Source: Phallusia mammillata (taxonomy: Eukaryota; Chordata; Ascidiacea; Phlebobranchia; Ascidiidae). From it: DNA of 64,000 nt. Location of the stretch: assembly GCA_003260075.1 (NCBI GenBank), contig QLIY01000092.1, positions 118,426 through 182,425 on the forward strand, written 5' to 3'. Below the pieces are notes generated by a model, which was not told the origin of the DNA, made no database searches, and saw only the letters and a program-made list of their open reading frames with translations. Of the stretch, positions 13,478 through 22,576 are shown piece after piece (position 1 is the first letter of the stretch; the number at the start of each line of letters is the position of its first letter). A program made the translations under genes and the position numbers.

Positions 13478-15635
13478 CAGCTTTTGTACAGGTTTAAAAT
13501 TCTTTATGTAACAAAGCGATTCTCAACTTGTTTCAGTCCATGGAACCCCCAGCCCAATCAAATATTTTTTTTTGAGTTACTGTATATCAGGGGTCGGCAA
13601 CCCCTGGCACTCGTGCCAAGGTTGGCACGCGAGGTGGTTTCCGTGGCACGCCAACCGATTTGCGTGACTCTGCTTACTCTTTATTATTAATATTTGTTGG
13701 CACGGACCAGTATTGTTTGGAAATACGTTGGCACGCGAGGTCATTAACACATGGAAATAACAAGAAAATTGGCACGCGTCGCCTAAAAGGTTGCCGACGC
13801 CTGCTTTACGGTGTCGTCAAAATAACCTCGCGAGTGCCAGTTTGGAAGAGGCTGCGTCAGGGCTTGTAACCCATGCAGCTCTCGAGCGTGATTATTAAAA
13901 TGATCCGGCCCGCAGTTAAAAAAATTGGTGACCCCTGTTCGAAACTGACAAACTAAAAACTTTGCCACGTATGTCATTACTCAAAATTTGTGTTACGTCA
14001 AAAGGTATTGCTTTATAATATTCGTTTCTGTTTAAATGTCGTTTGCTCGCAAACAATGCACTACACTTGCGTGCCTCCCTGGTTAAGAACCACTGTTTTA
14101 AATGTTAAATTAATGTCACATTTTTGCAGCTGTTTTATGTGGCAAAGAAGTAACCTGTGAGAACTTTGACTGGTGTTGCTACTATGACGATGATAATGGC
14201 TTCTGCAGTAACACAAAGCATTACGAAAATTGCTGGTACCAAGGTTGTACAATGGAATAATTACCTTTAAGCAAAATATTTGACTTTTTCGATTCGGGGA
14301 AATTGTTTTTTTTTTTGTATATGCAATAAGTCTCCAACTAGGTAACTGTTTGGTTATACTTAGTGGAGGGATTCAGCTGGTTCGCACCGGTTCTATAGTC
14401 TCACGACCGTCTCACGAAATTTTATGAAATCAGCGAACTGGTTAACATTCCTGGTTATTGTCTAAGGACTTTTTGTAACAGAACCGGCTGAAAAATAAGA
14501 CTTTTGTGATAGAACCGGCTGACAGAAAATTTGAATTCCACCACTGGTTGTAGTCACAAGAAATTTATATTTCTAGGTGAAATATGTGGAAGAGAAAATG
14601 AATGTGAATCTCACGATTATTGTTGTTACTTTACCGAAGACGTTGGCTTCTGCAGTGACGAAAAACATTACGAACATTGCTATGAACAAGGAGACAATAT
14701 TTGGGACAAGTCCTGGATGTAAGTCTCAATAGTTCGTCACTCAGTTTAAACTATTGTAACAATATACATTGTTTGTTTAGCCTTTATTTTCAGCACTTTT
14801 GCAAACCATAATAATAAATATTTGTATCATTTGTCTGCTGTGGTGAAGCTCAAAATTTTTGCAGCCGGTTCTATTGCAAAGGTCATATTTTTCAGCCGGT
14901 TCTGTTACAAAAAATCCATTGACAGTAACCAGTAATGCTAACGGGTTCGTTGATCTCATAAAATTTCGTGAGACGGTTCTATAGAACCGGTGCAAACCGA
15001 CTGAATCCCACCACTGTTTGTATGGTACATTTTGTCGCATAAACTTTATATGTCCCTTTTGTCAGGATCACTGTTTGTTGGTATTTGGTCTTCTGTGCAA
15101 AAAAACTAAAAGAATTTTTCTTGGCATTACGTTAGACGTGCTCAATCTGAGCAAATGTTTACTTTGATTCAAATCACATATTATATCTCTATGTATAATA
15201 ATGCAGGCTATTAATAAGTCTGATTTAAATTATATATTTTTGTTGTCTTGAAGCAATGGCAATTCGCTTTATTTTGTCATTAGATACAACGTGTTGATCG
15301 GTGTCCTTGTTGGTGTTAGTGTCATCTTTTCCATGATCTGCAAGTATTACATGTTAAAGAAAAAGCGACAAAATATGCAGCAAGTGCAAGGAGGTAAGGA
15401 AAAACGGTTTACAACATGTTACCTCTGTATGTTTCAAAAAAAGTCACAAACTCAAATGTCGATTTAGTCTTTTGTGATCGTTTGCCAGGAATGCGCGAAA
15501 GTGCCGCTCTTATTACTCAAAGTTATGCAGTTCTAGACTTTTTAGTTCTCCAAGGGAAAATGCTTACAGCCTTCGTGATTTTTTTATACGGCAATTGCAA
15601 CTGCTTGCAAACATTTAATGGTCTTTTAATACTGA

Positions 15636-15720
<85 letters not shown>

Positions 15721-16469
15721 GTAATGTCATCAACACAAACGTTTTTTTTTTGCTTTTAAAAAACTCAAGTATTTGCAATTCCTTTGCGCCCCTGGTATAA
15801 CCTATTAAAGGGGTTCGAACTTTTTGAACAAACTTCGAAAAAGTTTAAATCAACTAGATTTCTCATCTTTATATACGTACATGTCATTGTTAAAAAATAG
15901 CTTTTAAAATTCGTTTTTCTGCAAGTGTTTATATTTCCGAACACCTAAAACCAGTGGTAGGATTTAAACTTTTTGTCTGTCGGTTCTATCACAAAAGTCA
16001 TATTTTTCAGCCGGTTTTGTTACAAAAAGTCCGTTGACAGTAACCAGTAATGCTTACCGGTTCGCTGATCTCATAAAATTTCGTGAGTCAGTTCTATAGA
16101 ACCGGTGCGAACCTGTTGAATACCACCACTGAACGCACATGTCATTGTTAGAAATTTGCTTTTTAAATTCGTTTTTTTGCTAGTGTTATCATTTCAGAAC
16201 ACCTAAAACTATTGCATCAAATCATAAAGTTGCATAACTATACTTCAAAAACAATAGGTGTTCCCGGTACTTTCCCAGTGCCCCCTCCACCACCAGGGAT
16301 TTACCCCGAAGGTACTCCCCCTCCCCCACCATTTCAGGGGTACAACCAGGGTCCAGGAGCCCCACCGCCGCCCCCTCCGGGCTTCTACCAGGGCTCAATG
16401 CCCCCACCCCCGCCGGGAAGTTACCCCCAAACACAGTCAGGCTTCCAACAGCAATACGGGTTTAACTAA
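11753..16469 (+). CDS. Cys-module/TM/proline-rich protein, gene 1 of tandem trio
   Basis: Exons: 11753-11810, optional 14130-14243 (module 2a), 14577-14718 (module 2b), 15284-15393 (membrane), 16258-16469 (tail). All junctions are GT-AG and in phase. Without 2a it codes 173 aa, with it 211 aa. The N-terminus is 19 residues with an NIT glycosylation sequon and no signal peptide. The Cys module has spacing C-x5-C-x5-CC-x8-C-x8-C. The membrane helix is VLIGVLVGVSVIFSMIC, followed by KKKR. The tail is rich in PPPPPG, GYNQGPG and Tyr and ends QQQYGFN. This layout recalls the Shisa/WBP1/VOPP1 type of small adaptors; homology is not shown. The missing signal peptide implies a reverse-signal-anchor membrane protein. 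AATAAA at 16533 could end the mRNA. Intron 1 holds a 2.1-kb nested hAT cluster. Function unknown. Confidence 0.8.
12154..12333. repeat. C11 junction plus copy of 10909-11093
   Basis: Eleven C (12154-12164) are followed by a near-identical copy of 10909-11093, differing by a deletion of about 17 bp. The copy is ended by an unresolved base at 12334. It is best read as a misplaced allelic contig. Confidence 0.8.
13245..13254. repeat. C10 tract, probable assembly junction
   Basis: Exactly ten C inside the nested hAT cluster. I found no duplicated flank nearby. Confidence 0.6.
13407..13475. repeat. C69 tract
   Basis: An uninterrupted run of C that makes a spurious polyproline frame. It is probably a sized gap or a misassembled stretch. 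Confidence 0.75.
13590..13803. mobile_element. Innermost hAT-like MITE (CAGGGGTCGGCAACC ends)
   Basis: Ends CAGGGGTCGGCAACCCC and GGTTGCCGACGCCTG; the interior repeats 'TTGGCACGCGAGG'. It belongs to the same family as the intact copy at 48182-48491. No clean target duplication was found. Confidence 0.75.
14361..14546. mobile_element. CAGTGGTG-family MITE just upstream of exon 2b
   Basis: Starts TAGTGGAGGGATTCAG and ends TTGAATTCCACCACTG. The flanks GTTATACT and GTTGTAGT agree at six of eight bases. It ends 30 bp before the exon at 14577. Confidence 0.8.
14838..15016. mobile_element. CAGTGGTG-family MITE, inverted copy
   Basis: Carries the family interior in the opposite order (AGCCGGTTCT near the start, GACTGAATCCCACCACTG at the end). 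The flanks TTTGTCTG and TTTGTATG match at seven of eight bases. It lies in the intron before the membrane exon of gene 1. Confidence 0.8.
15637..15718. repeat. C82 tract
   Basis: A pure C run in the intron before the proline-rich exon of gene 1. It creates a false polyproline frame and is probably a gap placeholder or misassembly. Confidence 0.75.
15952..16131. mobile_element. CAGTGGTG-family MITE between duplicated flanks
   Basis: An inverted-orientation family copy (CAGTGGTAGGATTTAAAC to GAATACCACCACTG). It lies between two copies of an approximately 80-bp intron segment (15873-15951 and 16132-16210), so the locus is a duplication or an allelic join rather than a simple insertion. Confidence 0.7.
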
Positions 16470-16532
16470 ACCGAATGAGAGCTGCGTATTTGTCCGAAAA
16501 AGAAATTACTAAAGTTCATTTTAATTTAGTGT

Positions 16533-16538
16533 AATAAA
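16533..16538 (+). terminator. AATAAA polyadenylation signal, gene 1
   Basis: Located 64 bp after the stop codon in a segment conserved with gene 2 (GTAATAAACATTTT). Confidence 0.6.
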
Positions 16539-16729
16539 CATTTTATTTTTAGAAATTTTGATTTATTTTTCTGCAAAATGGCAACGAAACTATGCATGAC
16601 AATAATCTAAAAGATATTTTTTATTCATTCTGCTGTTTCGCCTTTTATGATAAAGGTCACATGATTCTGCTGAATATGATACACATAAGGAAATTTTGTT
16701 CATGCATTGTTTCGTAAAACTTTTCTCTG

Positions 16730-16737
16730 TGACGTAA
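16730..16737. promoter_or_regulatory. TGACGTAA box upstream of Cys/Pro gene 2
   Basis: A CRE/ATF-like half palindrome about 110 bp before the ATG, at the position equivalent to the TTACGTAA of gene 1. Confidence 0.45.
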
Positions 16738-16846
16738 TAAACAAAAACAAGTTTAATGAAGAAAGAAGCTAAACTTGCCTTTTTCTGGTTTCTTTTGCGC
16801 GGTGGGCTGCTTATGTGTTGCGTCAAGCAAAGGACTTTGATCAAAA

Positions 16847-17831
16847 ATGTCGACTACGAGTCCTCGTGATGTTGAAACTGAAAACATCACTTTACCAGCA
16901 GACGGTAAAATAGTTTTTGGTCATTTGTTTGAGTGTAGTTTTGGTTATTACAAAAAAACTCGTTTAATCCGGATTCGGTTAATCCGGATCATCGCCTAAT
17001 TCGAACAAACAGGTCCGGATTAACCGAAGTTTACAGTATTTTAGTTTATTTTAAATGTTAACTTAATATCACACATTTGCAGCTGTTCTATGTAGCAAAG
17101 AAGTCACCTGTGAAAATTTTAACTGATGTTGCAACTACAACGAGAATAATGGTTTCAGCAGTAATACAAAGCGTTACGAAAATTGCTGGTACCAAGGTTG
17201 TACAATTGAATAATTTTTCGGCGACAAATATCAACTTTTCGTAACTTTTGTGGTAAGCCTTACAAATCTACATGTCCTAGGTGAAATATGTGGAGAAGAA
17301 AATGACTGTGAATCTCACGATTACTGTTGTTACTTTACCGAAGACACTGGCTTCTGTAGTGACGAAAAACATCACGAGGAATGTTACGAACAAAAAATCT
17401 CTGTGTAAGTTTTGCTCGAAAGTCTGTCACTCATTTTTAACTGTTGTAACAAAATACTTTGTTTGCTTCACCTTTATTTTCAGTACTTTGGCAACTATAA
17501 CGAGAAATCTTGTTTTGTATATTGTGTGCAAAGCTTTTTATTTCCCTTTTGTTTGTATTTGGTATTCTGTGCAAAACCCGAAAACAGATTTTGCTTGGCA
17601 TTAAGCTTACAGTGATCCCTCTCTGCAAATGTTTCATTTTATTCAACTGTGGATAATAATACACCCAGTGATGGAATTAAATCCCCCCCCCCGTGGAGAA
17701 GAAAATGACTGTGAATCTCACGATTACTGTTGTTACTTTAACGAAGACACTGGCTTCTGTAGTGACGAAAAACATCACGAGGAATGTTGCCGGTTCTATT
17801 ACAAAAGTCAACCAGACTTGGACAACTAGAT

Positions 17832-17915
<84 letters not shown>

Positions 17916-18865
17916 TAGAATTAGAGCTGACTCGATAATTCTAAATTAGATTAGAACTAGAATAATTTTGCTCTAATTTACCCAATTAGACAACTAGAAT
18001 TATCTAGAACCAGTGCGAACCGACTGAATCCCGTCACTAAATACTTAATGTGGAAAATATATATATATATCTGTTCAAATAAAGATGGGTTTAGATTTAC
18101 ATTACTTTGTTGTATGAAAACAATATCAATCGCCTTTATTTTGTCCGAAGATACAACGTGCTGCTTGGTGTGCTTATTGGTGTTATTGCCATCTCTTCTA
18201 TGATCTACAAGTATTACATGTTTAGGAAAAAGCGACAAAATAGCCGGCAGGTGCAAGGAGGTAAGGAAAAACGGCTGAACGTCTGTATGTTTCAAGAAAT
18301 GTCACAGAAGTAACTTATTTGCAATTGGTATAACCTATTAAAGGGGTTCAAACATTTTGAACAAACTTTATATTTTTTTAAATCAACTAGATTTGTCCTG
18401 TTTATATTTGAACGTACGTTGTTAGAAAATTGCTTCTTAACTCGTTTTTTTCTGCTAGTGTAGCGACTCTGCCCACCCGCATTTATCAAAGCGTGTTAAA
18501 TGTGCCTTTTTCTCGCGTTCTCTTTCTTCGCTTGTATGACGCGTTGTATTTGGTCATTCTATTTTGGGCGTCGCGAAATAAACAGTGAACGCTCGCCTTA
18601 CTAGTGTTAATATTTCAGGACACCTAAAACTATTGCATTATAAAAAACAATAGGTGTTCCCGGCGCTTTCCCAGTGCCCCCTCCTCCACCAGGGACCTAC
18701 CCCGACGGGACTCCCCCACCCACACCATTTCCGGGGTACAACCAGGGTCCAGGAGCCGCACCGCCGCCCCCTCCGGGCTTCTACCAGGGCTCAATGCCCC
18801 CACCCCCACCAGGAAGTTACCCCCAAACACAGTCGGGCTTTCAACAGCAATACGGGTTAAATTAA
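16847..18865 (+). CDS. Cys-module/TM/proline-rich protein, gene 2 of tandem trio
   Basis: Exons 16847-16904, 17281-17404, 18151-18260, 18654-18865; GT-AG and in phase; 167 aa. It is a close copy of gene 1: same MST start, ENIT sequon, the same Cys spacing, membrane helix VLLGVLIGVIAISSMIY, FRKKR, and a tail with PPPPPG, GYNQGPG and QQQYGLN. The ectodomain is shorter after the last Cys (YEQKIS). The second Cys-module exon present in gene 1 is dead here (17083-17196). An exon 2b copy lies between two C tracts in the next intron, and a probable solo LTR interrupts the intron before the tail exon. AATAAA at 18929 is likely used. Function unknown; the small-adaptor comparison is inference. Confidence 0.8.
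16955..17040. mobile_element. Short palindromic MITE-like insert
   Basis: CGGTTAATCCGGAT near the left and GGTCCGGATTAACCGAAG near the right form an inverted repeat within intron 1 of gene 2. No target duplication was established. Confidence 0.4.
17083..17196 (+). pseudogene. Decayed Cys-module exon 2a of gene 2
   Basis: 114 bp, matching gene 1 exon 14130-14243 in length and flanking acceptor. It carries an in-frame TGA where gene 1 has the Trp codon, and a conserved Cys is replaced by Ser (FSS for FCS). It must be skipped for gene 2 to be translated. Confidence 0.75.
17683..17788. repeat. C10 junction plus partial copy of exon 2b
   Basis: Ten C are followed by a copy of 17290-17385 (one coding change, Thr to Asn). 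The copy then runs into sequence resembling the CAGTGGTG MITE interior and a second C run. It has no acceptor. It is probably an allelic fragment, not a third exon. Confidence 0.7.
17833..17915. repeat. C83 tract
   Basis: A pure C run closing the misplaced exon-copy fragment. MITE-type sequence (AACCGACTGAATCCCGTCAC) resumes after it near 18015, so the tract appears to lie within an insertion in this intron. Confidence 0.75.
18459..18600. mobile_element. Probable solo LTR in gene 2 intron
   Basis: 142 bp starting TGTAGCGACTCTGCC and ending CGCTCGCCTTA, with an internal AATAAA. It is flanked by CTAG at 18455-18458 and 18601-18604, and is absent from the matching gene 1 intron, where the flanks are contiguous. 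The TGTAGCGA start recalls Ty3/gypsy LTRs; the class is inferred. Confidence 0.6.
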
Positions 18866-18928
18866 ACCGAATGAGAGCTGCGTGTTTGTCCGAAAATGAA
18901 ATTACTAAAGTTCATATGAGTTTAGTGT

Positions 18929-18934
18929 AATAAA
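18929..18934 (+). terminator. AATAAA polyadenylation signal, gene 2
   Basis: In the same conserved 3' block as gene 1, 64 bp after the stop. Confidence 0.6.
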
Positions 18935-19154
18935 CATTTTGTATTTAGAAATTTTGCCTTATTTTCCTGCAAAATGGCAACAAAACTATGCGTGACAAAA
19001 ATCTAAATGATTTTTTTTATTCTATACCCTTTCAGGATAACGGCCACACGATTCTGCTGAAAATGATGTAAACATAGGGTGATTTCTGCCGATGTTTGCG
19101 GTTTTAGGTTGACATTCACCAATTTGCAACATTTAAGTTATTAATTAAGGTACT

Positions 19155-19162
19155 TTACGTAA
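19155..19162. promoter_or_regulatory. TTACGTAA box upstream of Cys/Pro gene 3
   Basis: The same octamer as upstream of gene 1, 90 bp before the ATG, although the surrounding sequence has diverged. Confidence 0.45.
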
Positions 19163-19251
19163 CAAAGGCTTTTGAAGCGAAACAAAGCCAAGTTAAATTT
19201 ACAAAAAAAGTAAGTTAAAAAAGTACACAGCAAATTCAGCAGTAAGTAAAG

Positions 19252-22200
19252 ATGTCGGCAAATTTTACAACAACGTATGACTCGCCAAGTGTTGCAGGTA
19301 TGATGTTGTTTGAGTTAGTAAAACGTTACCTTGCCAATTTCAGAGGCAAGAATCACATTTGCATGTACTAGTAATCCAGTGCTAACCAGTTTCAAAAATG
19401 TAATTTGTTTTTAAGGTAAGATCTGTAAGTGTGTTGGTTTGGTTTGTAATAGGGTTACAGTCACCCGAGTGCCCGATTTCGACACAACTACTGACGTTGT
19501 TTTTTATTGAAGTAAAAATTTTCATTACGTTTTTTTATTGAAAGGCCGGTTGTCTTTGTTTGCTAATTTCCGATAGGTAGCGCAACGGAGCATTGGCGCT
19601 TGCAATGGCAATTGCGTATTATTCATTAGCAAACGCCTATGCTCCGTTGCGCTACCAATTAAAAATTATCAAACCTGTAGTGTGACTTACAGTGTTAGTA
19701 GCTCTACTTTAGGAAGGTAAATATAACAGGTGGGTTATTAAATTGATTATTTTATTATATTTGCGTATACTGCATTGTTCATTCAATGTTTTTTTGCGCT
19801 TCCCCCCCCCCCTTTTTTATTGAAAGGCCGGTTGTCTTTGTTTGCTAATTTCCGATAGGTGGCGCAACGGAGCATTGGCGCTTGCAATGGCAATTGCGTA
19901 TTATAATTTTATTCTATTTGCGTCTACATTGTTCATTCAATGTTTTTTATGCGCTTTCGACAGACAGCAACTGTGGATCTGATATAACGTGTAACGTTGG
20001 GGAATTTTGTTGCCAAGTTTATGAAGGCACGTACCAGTGTGAAAATAACGACGATAATTATGACGATTGTCGAGAAATTGGGGAAGGCGGAATTAGAAGT
20101 ATCGAAGCTTTTTTCGAAGAATACTTGTAAGTAGTTGTGAAAGATGTTTTTTTCAAAACAATGTGTTTTTAAAATAAGTTAGAAGTGTCTTTACGAAAGT
20201 CCCCCCCCCCGGAATTAGAAGTATCGAAGCTTTTTTCGAAGAATACTTGTAAGTAGTTTGTGAAAGATGTTTTTTTCAAATCAATGTGTTTTTAAAATAA
20301 GTTAGAAGTGTCTTTACGAAATCAAACGATGACCGCAATCTGTTTCGAGTTTAATATATTCGGTGATTGTCAATATTTTCTGTCCCGTAACTATAAGAAG
20401 TTTTGAAAACAAAATGTAGTCCAAAGTTTTTTTTTTAATTTTGCAAGCTTATTTATTTATATTTGAACGTACATATCATTGTTCAGTAAATGCTTTTTAA
20501 ATTCGGTTTTCTTTAAGTGTTAAATATTTTTATGTCACCTAAACTTACTGCATTCAAAAATGTTTAAAACTCAAAATATCTGCATGCTTATTCGGCAAGA
20601 CACTTTGACCCCCCCCCCCAGTAAATGCTTTTTAAATTCGGTTTTCTTTAAGTGTTAAATATTTTTTTGTCACCTAAACTTACTGCATTCAAAAATGTCT
20701 AAAACTCAAAAAATCTGCATGCTTATTCGGCAAGACACAAACCTTTGGGCCTAAACTTACTTCTGATTAAGAATCGCTGATCGAAAAGCTCTACGTAAGC
20801 TAAAGCAAGCTCTTCATGCTAAGTTTAGTTTGATAATAATCATGGTTATCAAAACTTGTCATACGTCCATAAGGTCATTAAATTCCATAGCTTCCCCGGA
20901 GCTTTAAAACGGTAGGCCTACTCTAATTCCATCCCCCAAAAGGAGGACACATTGTTTAAAAAAGGACATGAAAAAATACTTTAAGGGCCGCCAAAAACGC
21001 CTCAGAAATTGGACGACATTGAATTATAGTTAGGATAAAGTTTAACGTTTATCACATCACTACACGAAAATAACCTTGTTTTTTCAAAAAAATGTAAAAT
21101 CCACATGTATGTAAGTTATTCTTTAAAAAAATAGCTGAAGATGTATATTTGGCTGTTTTCACAGGCATAATTGTCACTTATGTATTTAGTAAATCAGAAA
21201 TTCTTTAAAAAGGAGGACGTTTGGGCACTTTTTCTTGTCCTCGGAGGACAACTTGGTTTTTGTAAAAAGGAGGACATGTCCTTAAAAAAGAGGACGTATG
21301 GCAGGCCTATCATACGGCGTTCTATACCGGGCCGGGCGTTTTAGTAAAACGGTATACATTTGGGCCTTACTTGAATAAATTTGGTCACATTTGTGTCTTT
21401 GAGCATAATTTAACAATTCTTTGATATTATGTTTGAATAAAAAATCAACAATGCCTCTTTGACCGCAAGTTTTTGTTTTGTGGCTCAAGGTTTTAGTGCT
21501 TTATAAAACTTTTAAATCTTATTTTGCTCAGATTGGAAGTTGCTATTGCATCTGTTTGTATCACCGTTGGATTGTTTATAGTTCTATACATTTATTACCG
21601 CAACAGAGAAAGGAGATCCAGAAATGCTACCATGAATATAAATAACGGATACCCACAAGGTTTGAATTTAATTTAGCTTCTCTAGTACAGGGCTTTCTAT
21701 AGGTTTTCTCTGTCGCCTATTTTTATTTTTCGAATAATAGCTCATGTATAGGTTATACTTACTATAAGCCAGCAAGCACTGTGTGGCATAAATTCCTACC
21801 TCATCAACTCATATTACCAAGAAAAAGGTACTAACACCGTAACTCACGTCAGTCGCGCATTTATCTAAGTTTCGATAGGTGGCGCAAAGAGCACACATCC
21901 AATTGAAAACTGTATGTCTCAAAATATGCTGACGGTTAGGGCTTTTTAGGTTGGGAATTGGGATGCAGTTTTATAAAAAAAAAATAACATTAAAACTAAC
22001 TTAAAAACTGAGTTCCTAACTTTTAATTTCGTCACTAAAGCTGAAATTGAGCCAATAATTGTAATTTGAGTTTTCAAGTTAATAGCTCTACTTGTTCTAT
22101 GACTGTTTTTGACCTTTCTAAATTTGAGTATTTACATATAGCCCAAGTTTATTGATGAAAATGACGGCCCAGATAGACGTACAAAGCGACATGCTCATAT

Positions 22201-22576
22201 CACTGATGATGGCATGCGCATTTGCCCAAACGCTTGAATTGCAATAAAGCATGTCGCGTCTATTTGGGCCGTTATTTTCTTATAAACAGATCCGTATGTA
22301 ATGTTTCAAACTAGCAGGTTTTGTATTTAAAAAAAATAAAATTGCATCTTTTTTTCATTATGTTTTTGAACGTTTGTTTATTGTTAATACATTTCAGCAC
22401 CCCAGCCAGGTTTGCCACCATCCTACTCCACGCAACCTGGGGTTTACCCTCCGCCAGGGATGCCTCCTCCACCCCCAATGCCTTACCCTCCCCCAATGCA
22501 ACAACCCCAACAAAATCAAAACCAGGATTTACTTTTAGCAGGAGGGCTAATGCTGGGAAAGTCGGGATTCTTGTAA
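19252..22576 (+). CDS. Cys-module/TM/PPxY-tail protein, gene 3 of tandem trio
   Basis: Exons 19252-19297, 19964-20126, 21532-21659, 22398-22576; GT-AG and in phase; 171 aa. A diverged paralogue with the same exon phases (1, 2, 1). The N-terminus has an NFT sequon and no signal peptide. The Cys spacing is C-x5-C-x5-CC-x8-C-x9-C, with an acidic stretch after it. The membrane helix is VAIASVCITVGLFIVLYIYY, followed by a basic RNRERRSR. The tail is rich in Pro with LPPSY, a PPxY motif of the kind read by WW domains, and ends GGLMLGKSGFL. Partial copies of exon 2 and of introns follow C10/C11 tracts. AATAAA occurs at 22577 and 22698. This copy most resembles WBP1/Shisa-like adaptors; partners are inferred only. 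Confidence 0.78.
19575..19661. mobile_element. Small hairpin MITE (GGTAGCGCAACGGAGCA ends)
   Basis: GGTAGCGCAACGGAGCAT and ATGCTCCGTTGCGCTACC form an inverted repeat around a core of about 50 bp. The copy at about 19854 lacks the right arm. A related GGTGGCGCAAAGAGC occurs near 21880. Confidence 0.65.
19802..19905. repeat. C11 junction plus copy of 19531-19617
   Basis: Eleven C followed by a near-copy of the intron segment upstream that contains the left half of the hairpin MITE. The copy then passes straight into sequence equivalent to 19735, as an allele without the MITE right arm would. Confidence 0.75.
20201..20321. repeat. C10 junction plus copy of exon 2 end
   Basis: Exactly ten C followed by a near-perfect copy of 20089-20199, including the last 38 bp of gene 3 exon 2 and its donor, but no acceptor. 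Confidence 0.85.
20609..20738. repeat. C11 junction plus copy of 20485-20604
   Basis: Intron sequence repeated with few differences directly after the C tract. Confidence 0.8.
20915..21312. mobile_element. Unclassified element-like segment
   Basis: GGTAGGCCTACTC at the left and GGCAGGCCTATC at the right bracket a segment with repeated AAAGGAGGACA units on one strand. No frame or clear target duplication was seen, so the class is unknown. Confidence 0.35.
22149..22286. mobile_element. Palindromic MITE, ACGGCCCA..GCGACATG family
   Basis: AAAATGACGGCCCAGATAGACG and its near-inverse (CGTCTATTTGGGCCGTTATTTT in the reverse sense) bracket a core with GCGACATGC arms. Related pieces lie at 58328 and 61641. 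It sits in the gene 3 intron before the tail exon. Confidence 0.6.

Larger units (their letters stand above)
12129..13937. mobile_element. Nested hAT-like element (CAGGGGTCACCAAA ends)
   Basis: Begins CAGGGGTCACCAAATTACGG and ends AAATTGGTGACCCCTG. The flanks TTGTAAAC and TTCGAAAC are a decayed 8-bp duplication. It lies wholly inside the outer element and is interrupted by apparent assembly junctions. Confidence 0.7.
11989..14095. mobile_element. Outer hAT-like element with nested insertions, perfect TSD
   Basis: The left end is CAGCGGTTCTTAACCTTTTT and the right end GGTTAAGAACCACTG, flanked by TTTTAAAT at 11981-11988 and 14096-14103. It contains at least two further hAT-like units (12129-13937 and about 13590-13803), two 10/11-C tracts, one 69-C tract and two single unresolved bases (12334, 12558), so the internal order is unreliable. 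No transposase frame was seen. It ends 34 bp before exon 2a. Confidence 0.85.

Noticed and set aside
15416-15724. Open frame with a long polyproline end
   Set aside because: The frame exists only because of the C82 tract. There is no homology or splice context; the same holds for frames over 13407, 17833, 32125 and, as polyglycine, for the minus strand at 32125 and 38916.
16222-16434. Minus-strand frame opposite the proline-rich exon
   Set aside because: It is the shadow of the plus-strand tail exon of gene 1; the same shadow occurs opposite gene 2.
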